A stretch of 11,373 bases of DNA, from NCBI GenBank assembly GCA_040756735.1, contig JBFLYC010000056.1, positions 1-11,373 on the forward strand, written 5' to 3'. Source of the DNA: JBFLYC01 sp040756735 (GTDB taxonomy: Bacteria; Bacillota; DSM-16504; Desulfitibacterales; Desulfitibacteraceae). The notes beneath the pieces are model-generated. The model was not told the origin of the DNA. It saw only the letters and a program-made list of their open reading frames with translations, and searched no databases. The translations under genes were made by a program, and so were the position numbers. Positions 1 through 8,800 of this stretch are shown here, one piece after another; position 1 is the first letter of the stretch, and each line of letters opens with the position of its first letter.

Positions 1-1
1 T

Positions 2-903
2 CAACTGTTTAAACCAATTTTCCAAAAAAGTTTTCAAGAAATTTTAAAGCGCCTGGGGGTTGATAAATACGTTAAAAAATTGTTTGCTCATAAACTAGTC
101 ACACTTATGGCTTTTGCCCAACTTGAATAATTGTCAAGTTTGCGCGAAATCAGCAACAGCCTAAATACCGAAGGGTTAAGAAAATCAATCATGCTTGATG
201 ATATTAGCTTTTCCCAAATATCCAGAAGGCTGGCTGATTTGCCAACAGAAGCCCTTCAATTGCTGTTTAAGGGCTTATCTCTTGAAATAGCCAAAGAAAT
301 TGGTGTAAATGCCTTAAATAAGGAGCTAGACCGCATTTGCCTAATCGACTCTTCAACCATCAGCCTGTGTCTATCCCAATATAACTGGGCAATTTTTAGA
401 AGTACCAAAAAGTGGTATAAAAGTTCACCTTCGTCTTAGATTTTTTGAAAGTGGGGTTTTGCCTGAGCACGTTGTGATTACTCCAGCTAAACCAGCTGAT
501 AAAACACAGATGGATGCTTTGGTTGTCTGTGAAGAAGGTGCATTAAATGTCTTCGACCGTGCCTATGTAGACTACGAGAAATTTGATAGGTATTGTGAAA
601 ACGGCACTCGTTTTGTTACAAGGCTAAAAAAGAATGCATTTCACCTTCTGTTTACTTAGATTACTTGAGCTAAAAACAGGCTATAAAGGCCCGTTACTGA
701 CAATTAAACGGCTGTTACATACCTGCCTTTATGAACCGTTCAACTGCTTTGTCCAGAAGCTTTATAGAAAACCTAAACGGTACTCTAAGGGCCGACGACG
801 ACAAAAAGACCATGAGGCAATCTATCAAAAAACTTTAAGGCAGGTGATTGCAGGAGAAGCAGATCATTTATATGATCTGACCTACGACCCGATAACTCTC
901 TAA
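2..903 (+). pseudogene. Decayed IS4-family transposase (5' end outside window)
   Basis: Three reading frames together spell one IS4-family DDE transposase. Frame A (from base 2) encodes a DUF4372-like N-terminal domain (AHKLVTLMAFAQLE then SLREISNSL) and the first catalytic Asp in CLIDSSTIS (codon 347-349). Lesions: an in-frame TAA at 128-130, probably a former CAA; a one-base gain in the A-run at 407-411, after which the protein continues in the next frame as SGIKVHLRLRFFESG; and a deletion with frame change around 636-648. The second catalytic Asp is in VFDRAYVDY (codon 555-557). After the deletion the C-terminal tail resumes (CLLRLLELKTGYKG to HLYDLTYDPITL, stop 901-903). The deletion removes roughly 100 residues that in relatives carry the catalytic Glu (YRxRW..E region). 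The protein cannot be active. The family is clear from motif order; the exact IS name is not determined, and I see no terminal inverted repeats. Confidence 0.88.
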
Positions 904-923
904 ACATTAAATCTTTGTAAAAA

Positions 924-932
924 TGTGGATAA
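924..932 (-). other. Isolated DnaA-box-like 9-mer
   Basis: TGTGGATAA on the plus strand reads TTATCCACA on the minus strand, an exact match to the consensus DnaA box. It lies just past the end of the IS4-type transposase remnant. Some IS4-group elements (for example the outside end of IS50) carry a DnaA-box-like sequence in their ends, so it may belong to the element's terminus. I saw no second box nearby, so this is not an origin. Chance occurrence is possible. Confidence 0.2.
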
Positions 933-982
933 GGACTATCTCTTGTTACTACTAGTCTTTTAACCACAGCAGGAGAGAGTAG

Positions 983-1051
983 ATGTTAAATTTATACATA
1001 TTTGTTGTAAATAGGTGCATGTCGCAATATGGCAATGCTTACTTGATTTAG
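983..1051 (+). CDS. Possible 22-codon leader ORF
   Basis: A short ORF starts at ATG 983 and ends at TAG 1049-1051, encoding MLNLYIFVVNRCMSQYGNAYLI. An AGGAGAG stretch at 971-977 sits at ideal ribosome-binding distance from the ATG. It lies between the transposase remnant and the large two-gene operon, 86 bases before the start of the first large gene. The peptide matches nothing I recognise and has a hydrophobic first half. It could be a translated leader, a leftover of earlier DNA, or chance. Support is only the ribosome binding site and spacing. Confidence 0.2.
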   Translation: MLNLYIFVVNRCMSQYGNAYLI

Positions 1052-1109
1052 CCACATGAAATTTATGCAACACTAGTGATTTTAATTTAATAATTTATGG
1101 TTTTATTAA

Positions 1110-1123
1110 TTTGTTGCAACAAA
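1110..1123. promoter_or_regulatory. 14-bp perfect palindrome upstream of the operon
   Basis: TTTGTTGCAACAAA is a perfect inverted repeat with no central spacer. It ends two bases before the GAGGTG ribosome binding site of the first large gene. Its size and symmetry fit an operator for a dimeric repressor. With no loop it is less suited to an RNA hairpin, although transcript pairing could still affect ribosome access. The surrounding 1081-1110 stretch is very AT-rich with -10-like hexamers (for example TTTAAT at 1081-1086), but I could not find a convincing -35 partner. No regulator gene is present in the window. Confidence 0.3.
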
Positions 1124-1125
1124 AA

Positions 1126-1131
1126 GAGGTG
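1126..1131 (+). promoter_or_regulatory. Ribosome binding site deciding the start at 1138
   Basis: GAGGTG lies six bases before ATG 1138. The reading frame is open back to a TTG at 1111, but that codon has no Shine-Dalgarno sequence and lies inside the palindrome, upstream of this site. ATG 1138 is therefore the better start; TTG 1141 is a weaker alternative. Confidence 0.8.
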
Positions 1132-1137
1132 TTATAT

Positions 1138-4100
1138 ATGTTGGAGGGTATTACTAACATTTCTGAGTGCGAAGAATTATTAAAAAAACAAGGATTAAAT
1201 CGAGATATTTCATTTATTGGTCAGTTAGATCTGACCCAAGATGATACCATTAAATTACGAGATTTAATATATAACCAGATTAGACGGGACATAAACAATG
1301 GAGTAGAGTATGTGTTGGAGTGTACGCCGTTGAGTCTGGTTTTTTTATTAGTTAATGAAGCCATATGGAATTATAAACAGGGACAATACTGGTCACTTGA
1401 TGAGGTTCTCCCAGAAGTTAATAACGTTGCTTTACAAAATAAACTAGGCGAATTTTTTCTTGGTTATATTAAATCAAATGGACTGAATTATGTAGAAATA
1501 GAGGGTGCACATAGATTTGTTGGTCCTATCCTTTTACATGCTGGAATTCCTCAGAGTTGTTTGGCAGATTTCTTCGAAGAAGTAGTTACCCCATTAATAA
1601 AATTGGGAATTATATCAAGCACTGAGATTAAAGCCTTTTTAACAAAGATTAGAGATCAAAATAGTAAAAGGTTAACAATTTCTAACGAAATAAAGCAGTT
1701 AAAACTTAAGCTTCACGACTATAACAATAAAATGAAACAGCTTACCTCTTTAATCGAATTGCGAAATAAATACGATGAGTATGAAATTAAACTCTGTAAC
1801 TCTGTTAACATATCAAGTCTACCGGAAAACTTTAAGGATTATAAAACTATAAAGCTTAAGGAATTATCTTTTTTTCAGGAAAAAATAAAAGACTGGGAAA
1901 ACCAAAGGATTGCAATTGAAGCAATAATTAATCTATTTGGGCCAAAGGAGCAAGCCTTACTTGATTCTCTATCTAATCTTAATGTAGAAATCGAAAGATT
2001 ACAAGAATATGAAAAACAAGCAAAAAATAGAGCCGTATTGCTGGAGAATTTCAATAAAGCCAAACAACAGTTGTCTCTGGAATTACTCAATATCTTTCAA
2101 GTGCAGCCGGAATTAGAATCTGAAATTGTTTTTAATTCAGATAGATTACTCTCGTTCATTGATGCTTATTACCAACTAAAAAATAAATCTGATTTAGAAC
2201 AAAAAGAAAGAGCTAAAGTAAACAATTGGCTAGAAAGATTAATACAGTTTGTTATGAGTTTGTTTAGTTTTAAGAAGGATATACCTACAGAGAAAACAGA
2301 GAGTGATGGAATTTATGAACTGCGTAAGGGTATAGAGGAGACACTAAGGGAAATATACGACAGCCCTTTGAAAGAGGAGTTGTTTTTGTATAGTTATGAG
2401 GAATTTAGGTCTTTAGTGCAAATAGTAGCAGAAATTACTGACAGCTATAATAAGTGTTTCAGTGAGTTGCATGCTCATGACAACAAGTTTAATAAAGATA
2501 ATGTCAAAGTTTGTGAAATAGCTGTTTCTTTAGAAAGAGAAACAAGTACAGTAGATCAACTTTCTCATATACTACTTGAAGTTTATCAAGCCCACAATAA
2601 AAGAAAGAATGCTTACCTAGCTAAAATCAAACTGGATAAGACTATTATTCCTGCGCTTAAAGAACTAACACAAAAAAAGCAAAATATTGAAAGGGAACTT
2701 AAAGAAAAAGAAAGGATATTTCTTGAATTTGGCAAGGGTGACTTGGAGAAGGGTATATCAGCTGTTCAAGATTTGAAAAGCATAGAAAAAAACAAGAAAA
2801 AGGTTATCAAGAAAATAAAACAATTCGAAAAATCCCTGCAAATTAGACCGGGATCTGAAAATCATATATTAGATTATCTAAATCGGCAAATATCTACTCA
2901 GTTAACACAACTAAGAAAACTTCTTAATTTTAAACAAAAAGAATTGTCCTCTTATCCAATGGTGTATCCTTATGCTGATGAACCGGTTAGAAGATTTCTT
3001 CTTTATGGAGGAGACTGGGCTGATGACTTTATTGTGCAGGGTGTAAAACTTGTTAACATTGCATCAGGCGGAAAACTTTCCAAAAACAAAACTGTACAGC
3101 TTCCTGAAAGAGTAATCACATTTTTTGAACAATGGTGGCACAAAGGACATGAACGGGAGTTATATAAAGTAGGTTCTAGAGGTGAAAGATTAGTAGCTCC
3201 TGCACTTACTCTTGATCCAGTGTATAAAAGGATAAAGCTATTGGTAGGAAAAATGCGGTTCAATTATGCTGTAAACAGCTCTTTCCAAACATTATCAATG
3301 GTAGTTGCTTATGCAGATGGAACAACCATTCTGGCAACAAGAGACCTGAGAGCTTATTTTGATTCAGAAGGGCTCATAGAGACCCTACCAGTTGAAATTA
3401 ATTTAGATTTTTTGAAAGATATATACCTGGTGGAAATTCATTTTAATAATACTCTCCTAGCCTCATGGAGCATTAGTGGCCTTGGCCCAAATGAATATAT
3501 CCTTGTTTTTAGCGAAGATGGTAGAAAGCAGGATGTCAAAAAACTAAGGAGCAGTCGATACTGGTTTATTGTAGAAAAAGGAATTGTGATAGATCCTGCT
3601 CTACGTGTAATAGAGGAAGCCCAACTTGACTTAGTTGACAAGTCCTACCAAATGGTACTAATTGATCTTTCTAATGTGAAATTTTTAAAGTTTACTGATA
3701 AAAAAGGAGTTCGACACAGGATACCTGTCCAGGAATGGAGTTTAGTAATACCTGATATTAAGGGTGGTGAAGAGATTCCCAATGTCTCGATAGATGGTAC
3801 TGTGGTATATTCTGGGAAACTACCATCTATAAAAATACCATTTCATGAAAAGAGTGATTTATCCTACTGGCTACTTAAATTAGAGAATGAAAAAGGAGAA
3901 TGTGTTATCCAATCAATCATATCTCAATTTAAAGCATTAGAGATAGATAAAGATGGTCAGAATGCCTGGCTTGATTTGAATAACCAATCTTTGTTAGGTC
4001 CTTTAGATATAGGTTTATATAATATAATTTTATACTACCTTGGACAGGAAATTAAAACTTACAAGCTGGCATATTTACCTGGTTTTCGTGTCAATTTTAA

Positions 4101-5865
4101 GCAGAAAATCTATCCTCCAAAAGAGAAAGAGACGATACAAGAGGTCAAACTCAGGATTGTGAAAATGCCAAATACTGAGCTCATTGTTCATCAGCCTGCT
4201 AAAATATTACATGAGGAAACCAGTAGTTGTGATATTAGCACAAATTTTAATGAGGATAGTTTAAGTTGCGACATCAAGGCTATTACATCTACCACAGAAA
4301 TGGTAATATTTCCCATTAATATTAGTATTCCTAAGCTTAGATGGCGGTTATTGGACTTCAAGGAAAAGGAATTCTTTGAATGGTCTGATAAGTTAGAGGA
4401 AATGTGGTTTGGTAAATTGGAAAAGGCAGAGGGTTTAGTGCTTGAAGTACGATATCCTACTAGAGAAAGAAGCAGCCTTCAATTATACATGAATGATTAT
4501 ATACAAGAACTAATTCAACCATTAAATGATGGTAAGGCTCAATTTAAGTTGACTTCCTTTATTGATTCCATTAGGAGCAGTAATTTACCAGTTCAAGTGT
4601 TCAGCATAAACCTTATTAAGGATAGAGATAAAATTAGGGTTGGGCCAGTTTTGAGAGTTCGTAGCAAGTGGGAAGTATATGGGTTCAAATATTCTACCAA
4701 TAAGGGAAACAATGGGTACTCCATGGAATTGCAATGGTTGGAAAAAGGAGAAGCTGAGCAAAGAGTTGTAAGGTTTTGGCACTTAGAGGAACCTTGGAGG
4801 GAACCTTATGTACAACATATTCCTGTTGGTCAGTGTTTTATAGTTTTATATGGTATTGAACAATATTTATCAGAGGGAAGACATTTAATAAGTTTTGATG
4901 TTGAAGATTCTTGGAATCCTCAAGTAACGGAGTTTCCATCTCAGGATTATAACACATTTTTGGTAGATATAAATTACGGGGAGACATATCTGAATAACTG
5001 TAGTATTCAGGTAATTAATACTAGCAAAGCTATTGTAACTGGTGAGTTTCTCAACGTGCCTCCCCTAGCCAAGGTAGAGGTTTCACTGTTAAGTATCGAC
5101 GAAGGTGGTACAAAAATAATCAAAAAGGAGAGTTACGCCCAAGGAGGTAAATTCAGCCTGTCCCTAAAAAATAAAGATCTGGGCCAGATAGCTCACTGGA
5201 TTATAATAAAGCTCCCAGATGAACCTTTTTACTATAGAGTCTTGACTGTTGTGGAAGGCGCACAGCTGGAATGGCCTATTGGTGAAAACAGGGATTTTAT
5301 AAAACAATTGCTAGGTCTAAGTAACATTAGACTAAAACTAGTTTACAGTGACAATGACTCCACTAAAGCATTTGACTTAGAAGAACTAACTAGGCCTGTT
5401 TTATCTAGATTGATAGAAAAAAAGGACTTTACACTAGATTCAAAATATCCTGTAAAAACAGCTAAACTGCGATGGGTAGAAAAAGAAAGGCAGGTCTATC
5501 TTGATCTACCAACAGAGGGAGTAATTTGTAATACTTGTGGCCAATTTTTCCAAAACCAAGAAGGTTGGTATGCCCATAATCCATTTTCCCGATGTAAACG
5601 TTTAAGTGTTAAGGTTTATGAAGCTAAGGCCCAATTACTATGTTTCCTTGATTTTAAGGAAATATATAGTCAGTTTTTTATGAAATACCCTGTGGGTAGA
5701 GATAATTCCTTGGTTCTATTTTCATCAAAAATTAAGCCTTTCCCAAAAGAGCTTGGTTTGAATCCTTTACAAAACCTTAAAGGAAATGAATTAGTAGAGA
5801 TATTTCTGAAGAAAGAAATAGAAATTTGCAATAAACTTGTGGAGGTGCTAACAGGTGAGCTTTGA
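1138..5865 (+). CDS. Giant coiled-coil/beta-rich protein with C-terminal CCHC motif, helicase partner
   Basis: This is a 1575-residue protein of no family I can name. Residues 1-165 are a mixed helical head with a GPILLHAGIP stretch (129-138). Residues about 165-610 are rich in Lys, Glu, Leu and Gln with long coiled-coil character, interrupted by a hydrophobic patch around 362-380 (WLERLIQFVMSLFSF). From about 611 to 1460 the sequence is beta-rich, suggesting several Ig-like or sandwich domains; a Trp-rich start (LLYGGDWADDF) marks the transition. Near the C-terminus C1464-x2-C1467-x12-H1480-x5-C1486 forms a likely zinc-binding motif. I see no Walker A, nuclease, methylase, signal peptide or clear membrane segment, so it is probably cytosolic. 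The start follows a good ribosome binding site. The stop overlaps the helicase gene by 11 bases, so the two products are probably made together and act as a complex. By position, size and partner it corresponds to DruH of Druantia type III, but I cannot establish homology. A structural or DNA-recognition role for the complex is inference. Confidence 0.85.
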   Translation: MLEGITNISECEELLKKQGLNRDISFIGQLDLTQDDTIKLRDLIYNQIRRDINNGVEYVLECTPLSLVFLLVNEAIWNYKQGQYWSLDEVLPEVNNVALQNKLGEFFLGYIKSNGLNYVEIEGAHRFVGPILLHAGIPQSCLADFFEEVVTPLIKLGIISSTEIKAFLTKIRDQNSKRLTISNEIKQLKLKLHDYNNKMKQLTSLIELRNKYDEYEIKLCNSVNISSLPENFKDYKTIKLKELSFFQEKIKDWENQRIAIEAIINLFGPKEQALLDSLSNLNVEIERLQEYEKQAKNRAVLLENFNKAKQQLSLELLNIFQVQPELESEIVFNSDRLLSFIDAYYQLKNKSDLEQKERAKVNNWLERLIQFVMSLFSFKKDIPTEKTESDGIYELRKGIEETLREIYDSPLKEELFLYSYEEFRSLVQIVAEITDSYNKCFSELHAHDNKFNKDNVKVCEIAVSLERETSTVDQLSHILLEVYQAHNKRKNAYLAKIKLDKTIIPALKELTQKKQNIERELKEKERIFLEFGKGDLEKGISAVQDLKSIEKNKKKVIKKIKQFEKSLQIRPGSENHILDYLNRQISTQLTQLRKLLNFKQKELSSYPMVYPYADEPVRRFLLYGGDWADDFIVQGVKLVNIASGGKLSKNKTVQLPERVITFFEQWWHKGHERELYKVGSRGERLVAPALTLDPVYKRIKLLVGKMRFNYAVNSSFQTLSMVVAYADGTTILATRDLRAYFDSEGLIETLPVEINLDFLKDIYLVEIHFNNTLLASWSISGLGPNEYILVFSEDGRKQDVKKLRSSRYWFIVEKGIVIDPALRVIEEAQLDLVDKSYQMVLIDLSNVKFLKFTDKKGVRHRIPVQEWSLVIPDIKGGEEIPNVSIDGTVVYSGKLPSIKIPFHEKSDLSYWLLKLENEKGECVIQSIISQFKALEIDKDGQNAWLDLNNQSLLGPLDIGLYNIILYYLGQEIKTYKLAYLPGFRVNFKQKIYPPKEKETIQEVKLRIVKMPNTELIVHQPAKILHEETSSCDISTNFNEDSLSCDIKAITSTTEMVIFPINISIPKLRWRLLDFKEKEFFEWSDKLEEMWFGKLEKAEGLVLEVRYPTRERSSLQLYMNDYIQELIQPLNDGKAQFKLTSFIDSIRSSNLPVQVFSINLIKDRDKIRVGPVLRVRSKWEVYGFKYSTNKGNNGYSMELQWLEKGEAEQRVVRFWHLEEPWREPYVQHIPVGQCFIVLYGIEQYLSEGRHLISFDVEDSWNPQVTEFPSQDYNTFLVDINYGETYLNNCSIQVINTSKAIVTGEFLNVPPLAKVEVSLLSIDEGGTKIIKKESYAQGGKFSLSLKNKDLGQIAHWIIIKLPDEPFYYRVLTVVEGAQLEWPIGENRDFIKQLLGLSNIRLKLVYSDNDSTKAFDLEELTRPVLSRLIEKKDFTLDSKYPVKTAKLRWVEKERQVYLDLPTEGVICNTCGQFFQNQEGWYAHNPFSRCKRLSVKVYEAKAQLLCFLDFKEIYSQFFMKYPVGRDNSLVLFSSKIKPFPKELGLNPLQNLKGNELVEIFLKKEIEICNKLVEVLTGEL
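5841..5847 (+). promoter_or_regulatory. Ribosome binding site for the helicase, inside the upstream gene
   Basis: GGAGGTG lies seven bases before GTG 5855 and within the last codons of the preceding gene, whose TGA is at 5863-5865. This near-perfect Shine-Dalgarno sequence selects the GTG start. The 11-base overlap favours translational coupling, which helps keep two subunits in a fixed ratio. Confidence 0.85.
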
Positions 5866-8800
5866 TCCCATTAAAGTAACAAAGACTATCGAGGACAGTT
5901 ACCTCAGCTATTTATCTACTTCTTTTCCCTTACATGATCCTAAATTGTATGAGCAGTTTATAAATCTTCTTAAAGTATCTGGTAAGTTTGTTAAGGGACC
6001 AATCTTGGAGGCCACTCCTTCTTTTGAAAAAGGGGCTTCGATAAACGAACTAATTATGACTGGGCTCTTATCCAGAGAGTTTAAGAAGCTACAGTCTTCT
6101 GACTTTAAACTTGATTTTAATCTTTACAAACATCAAGAAATGGCTTTATTTAAGATTATTAAAAAAGAACGCAATGTTGTTATCGCTACTGGTACAGGTA
6201 GTGGTAAAACTGAGTCTTTTTTACTACCTATACTAGATTACTTATTTAAAGAGAAAGAGGCGGGCTGTTTAGGGCCAGGAGTAAGGGCTCTTCTGCTTTA
6301 TCCTATGAATGCCTTGGTTAATGACCAGTTAGCGCGCTTACGCGGGATTCTTGCTAACTACAAAGACATTACTTTTGGACGGTACACAGGTGAGACTGAA
6401 AAAGAGTATGCTGCAGCTTTAGATAAACATGTAAAGATGTACGGTAGTCAACCCTTGGATAATGAATTAATTTCTAGGACGCAGATGTGGGATTCACCCC
6501 CACACCTTCTATTAACCAACTATGCTATGCTGGAATACTTGTTATTAAGACCAGATGATAGTGTTTTTTTTGATGGTAATTATGCTAATTACTGGCGCTT
6601 TCTTGTCCTTGACGAAGCTCACACATATATGGGAGCTAAGGGCATTGAAACTGCTATGCTGATTCGACGCTTAAAGGACCGAGTTGCCAGGAGTAGACCT
6701 GGTAGTTTAATATATATTGCTACTAGCGCCACCATAGGTGGAGGAGAAACAGATTTTCCTGAGGTGGCTAGCTATGCTGAGCAACTTTTTGGTGAATCTT
6801 TTCAATATGAAATTACAAACCCAGAAAAACAGGATGTAATAGGTGCCGCTCGGCTTCCTCTAGAGCAATCTACAGAGAGATGGGGGACATTAAGCCCTGA
6901 GCTTTATATTGTGTGTAGGGACATTGTGAATGATCAGAAAAAGTCTGATAAGATTGCGATGTTAATATCTACTTTAGATGGTAAAGTACCCCAATATTTA
7001 CTTGATAAAGCCACTAGTAAAGGTAATTCTGAAGGTTGGCCAGCATTTCTTTACGAAATACTAAAAGGTGAACAAAGGTTAATAAATTTGCAAATTGCTC
7101 TACAAAGGGGTCCCATACTTTTAGCAGAACTCGTAGAAGAAATAATGCCAGATGTACCCCTGCCGGCTTTACCATTGGTAGCTTTAGTTGATTTGGCTAA
7201 TAAGGCAAAAAGTAAATCCCAGTGTCAGCCTTTAATACCAGCTAGATATCATGTCTTTGTAAGGGCTATTGAGGGAGCATATCTCAGTTTAACTCCTGAG
7301 TTTCAGTTATTCTTAGACAGATATGAGACAGTTAAAAAAAAGGATAGAGAGTATCCAGCCTTTGAAATATCAAGTTGCCGCCAGTGTGGAGCTATTTATT
7401 TATCCGGTATTACTGTATTAGGGGAGAATAGTAGATATTATTTAAAGCAAGGGGTAGGGCGGGATCGGTTAGAGCATTACCTTTTATTGAATTTGGGAAT
7501 AGAAGCAGGGGAAGAAGATGAGGACGAAATTGTTGGTATCACAGATATTACTACAGAAGCAGCTAGCAAGTTTGAAAAGTATGTACTCTGTGGCAGTTGC
7601 GGTTCCCTAGACAAGGCCAATTCTATTGCTGGTGATTGCTGTAGAGAAAAACAGCTTTTCAATCTACTTAAGATGCCAGATAAATATGGAAAAGTATATG
7701 CCTGTCCTGCATGTGGTAAAAGGAGTTCACAAGGAATAGTCTGGCGTTTTCTTTTAGGTGCCGATGCTGCTACCAGCGTACTGGCTACCGCTTTATACAG
7801 AGAAGTTAAACCCAAGCAGGTAGTAAAGGGAGTAAAGTCTTCGGACTTCCATGATCCTTGGAGCTCAATCCAGATTAAAGTTGATAATTCCGATGAAGAT
7901 TCAGTTAATTATGCACAAAGAAAATTGTTGGTGTTCTCCGATAGCAGGCAGGATGCAGCATTTTTTGCACCCTATTTAAACCGCACTTATGGTCGTATCT
8001 TAAGAAGAGGTTTAATTTTAGAAATATTAAGGAAAAACAAAGAAGCTGTACTTAATGATAAATGGAGGGTACAAGATATTGTTAATCCGCTACAACAATA
8101 TTCAGAGGAGATGGAAATTTTTTCACAGTACAGTAAAACAGAACAAAAGGCAGAGATCTGGAAATGGTTACTATATGAATTATTGGCGTTTGATAAGCGC
8201 AACAGTCTGGAAGGTTTGGGTCTTTTAGGTTTTTCTCTTGTAAAGCCGCCAAGATGGGCGCCTCCTCGGCCTCTTTTGCAGTCACCATGGAACTTAAACC
8301 CCGAGGAAGTCTGGACTTTGTATCAGGTTTTGCTTGATACAATTCGTCAAAAAGGTGCTATATTTTTTCCTGGTGAAGTATCCCCCCAGGATGAGTTTTT
8401 TCAACCTCGAAACCGTGAGATTTATGTTAGAGATAAAACCGACCAAGAGGCCACTAAAAGAGGTGTACTGGGTTGGAATTCTAATTCAAACAACAGTAGA
8501 TCTGATTATCTAATACGCCTTTCACAACGAATAAACCCAGCAATAACAAAAGATCAATGTATAGAGCTTTTAAACAATATTTGGAGGAGTTTACAATGTA
8601 ATGACCCTCGCGGTCCTTGGTATCCTTATTTTTATATGGAAAACTTGCAGCAACTGGGGACTGTTTATAGACTGAAAAACCATGTCTGGGAATTAAAGCC
8701 TACACAATTGGATAGTAATATTCAGTGGTATATGTGTGATAAATGTAGAAGTCTAACCATCCTTAATATCCGTGGGAATTGTCCATCTTATCGCTGCGAA

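Noticed and set aside
924..932. Replication origin based on a DnaA box
   Set aside because: There is only one box, with no AT-rich unwinding region or further boxes, and no dnaA or rep gene nearby.
1043..1086. Sigma-70 promoter using TTGATT 1043-1048 and TTTAAT 1081-1086
   Set aside because: The spacing of 32 bases is far too long, and no other pairing gave two good hexamers at 16-18 bases.
1111..1137. TTG 1111 as start of the first giant gene
   Set aside because: It has no Shine-Dalgarno sequence and sits in the palindrome; ATG 1138 has GAGGTG at six bases.
7477..7815. 112-codon open frame on the minus strand
   Set aside because: It lies wholly inside the helicase gene opposite its CxxC-rich insert, has no ribosome binding site and gives no recognisable protein. 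The other minus-strand frames inside the two large genes are the same kind of shadow.
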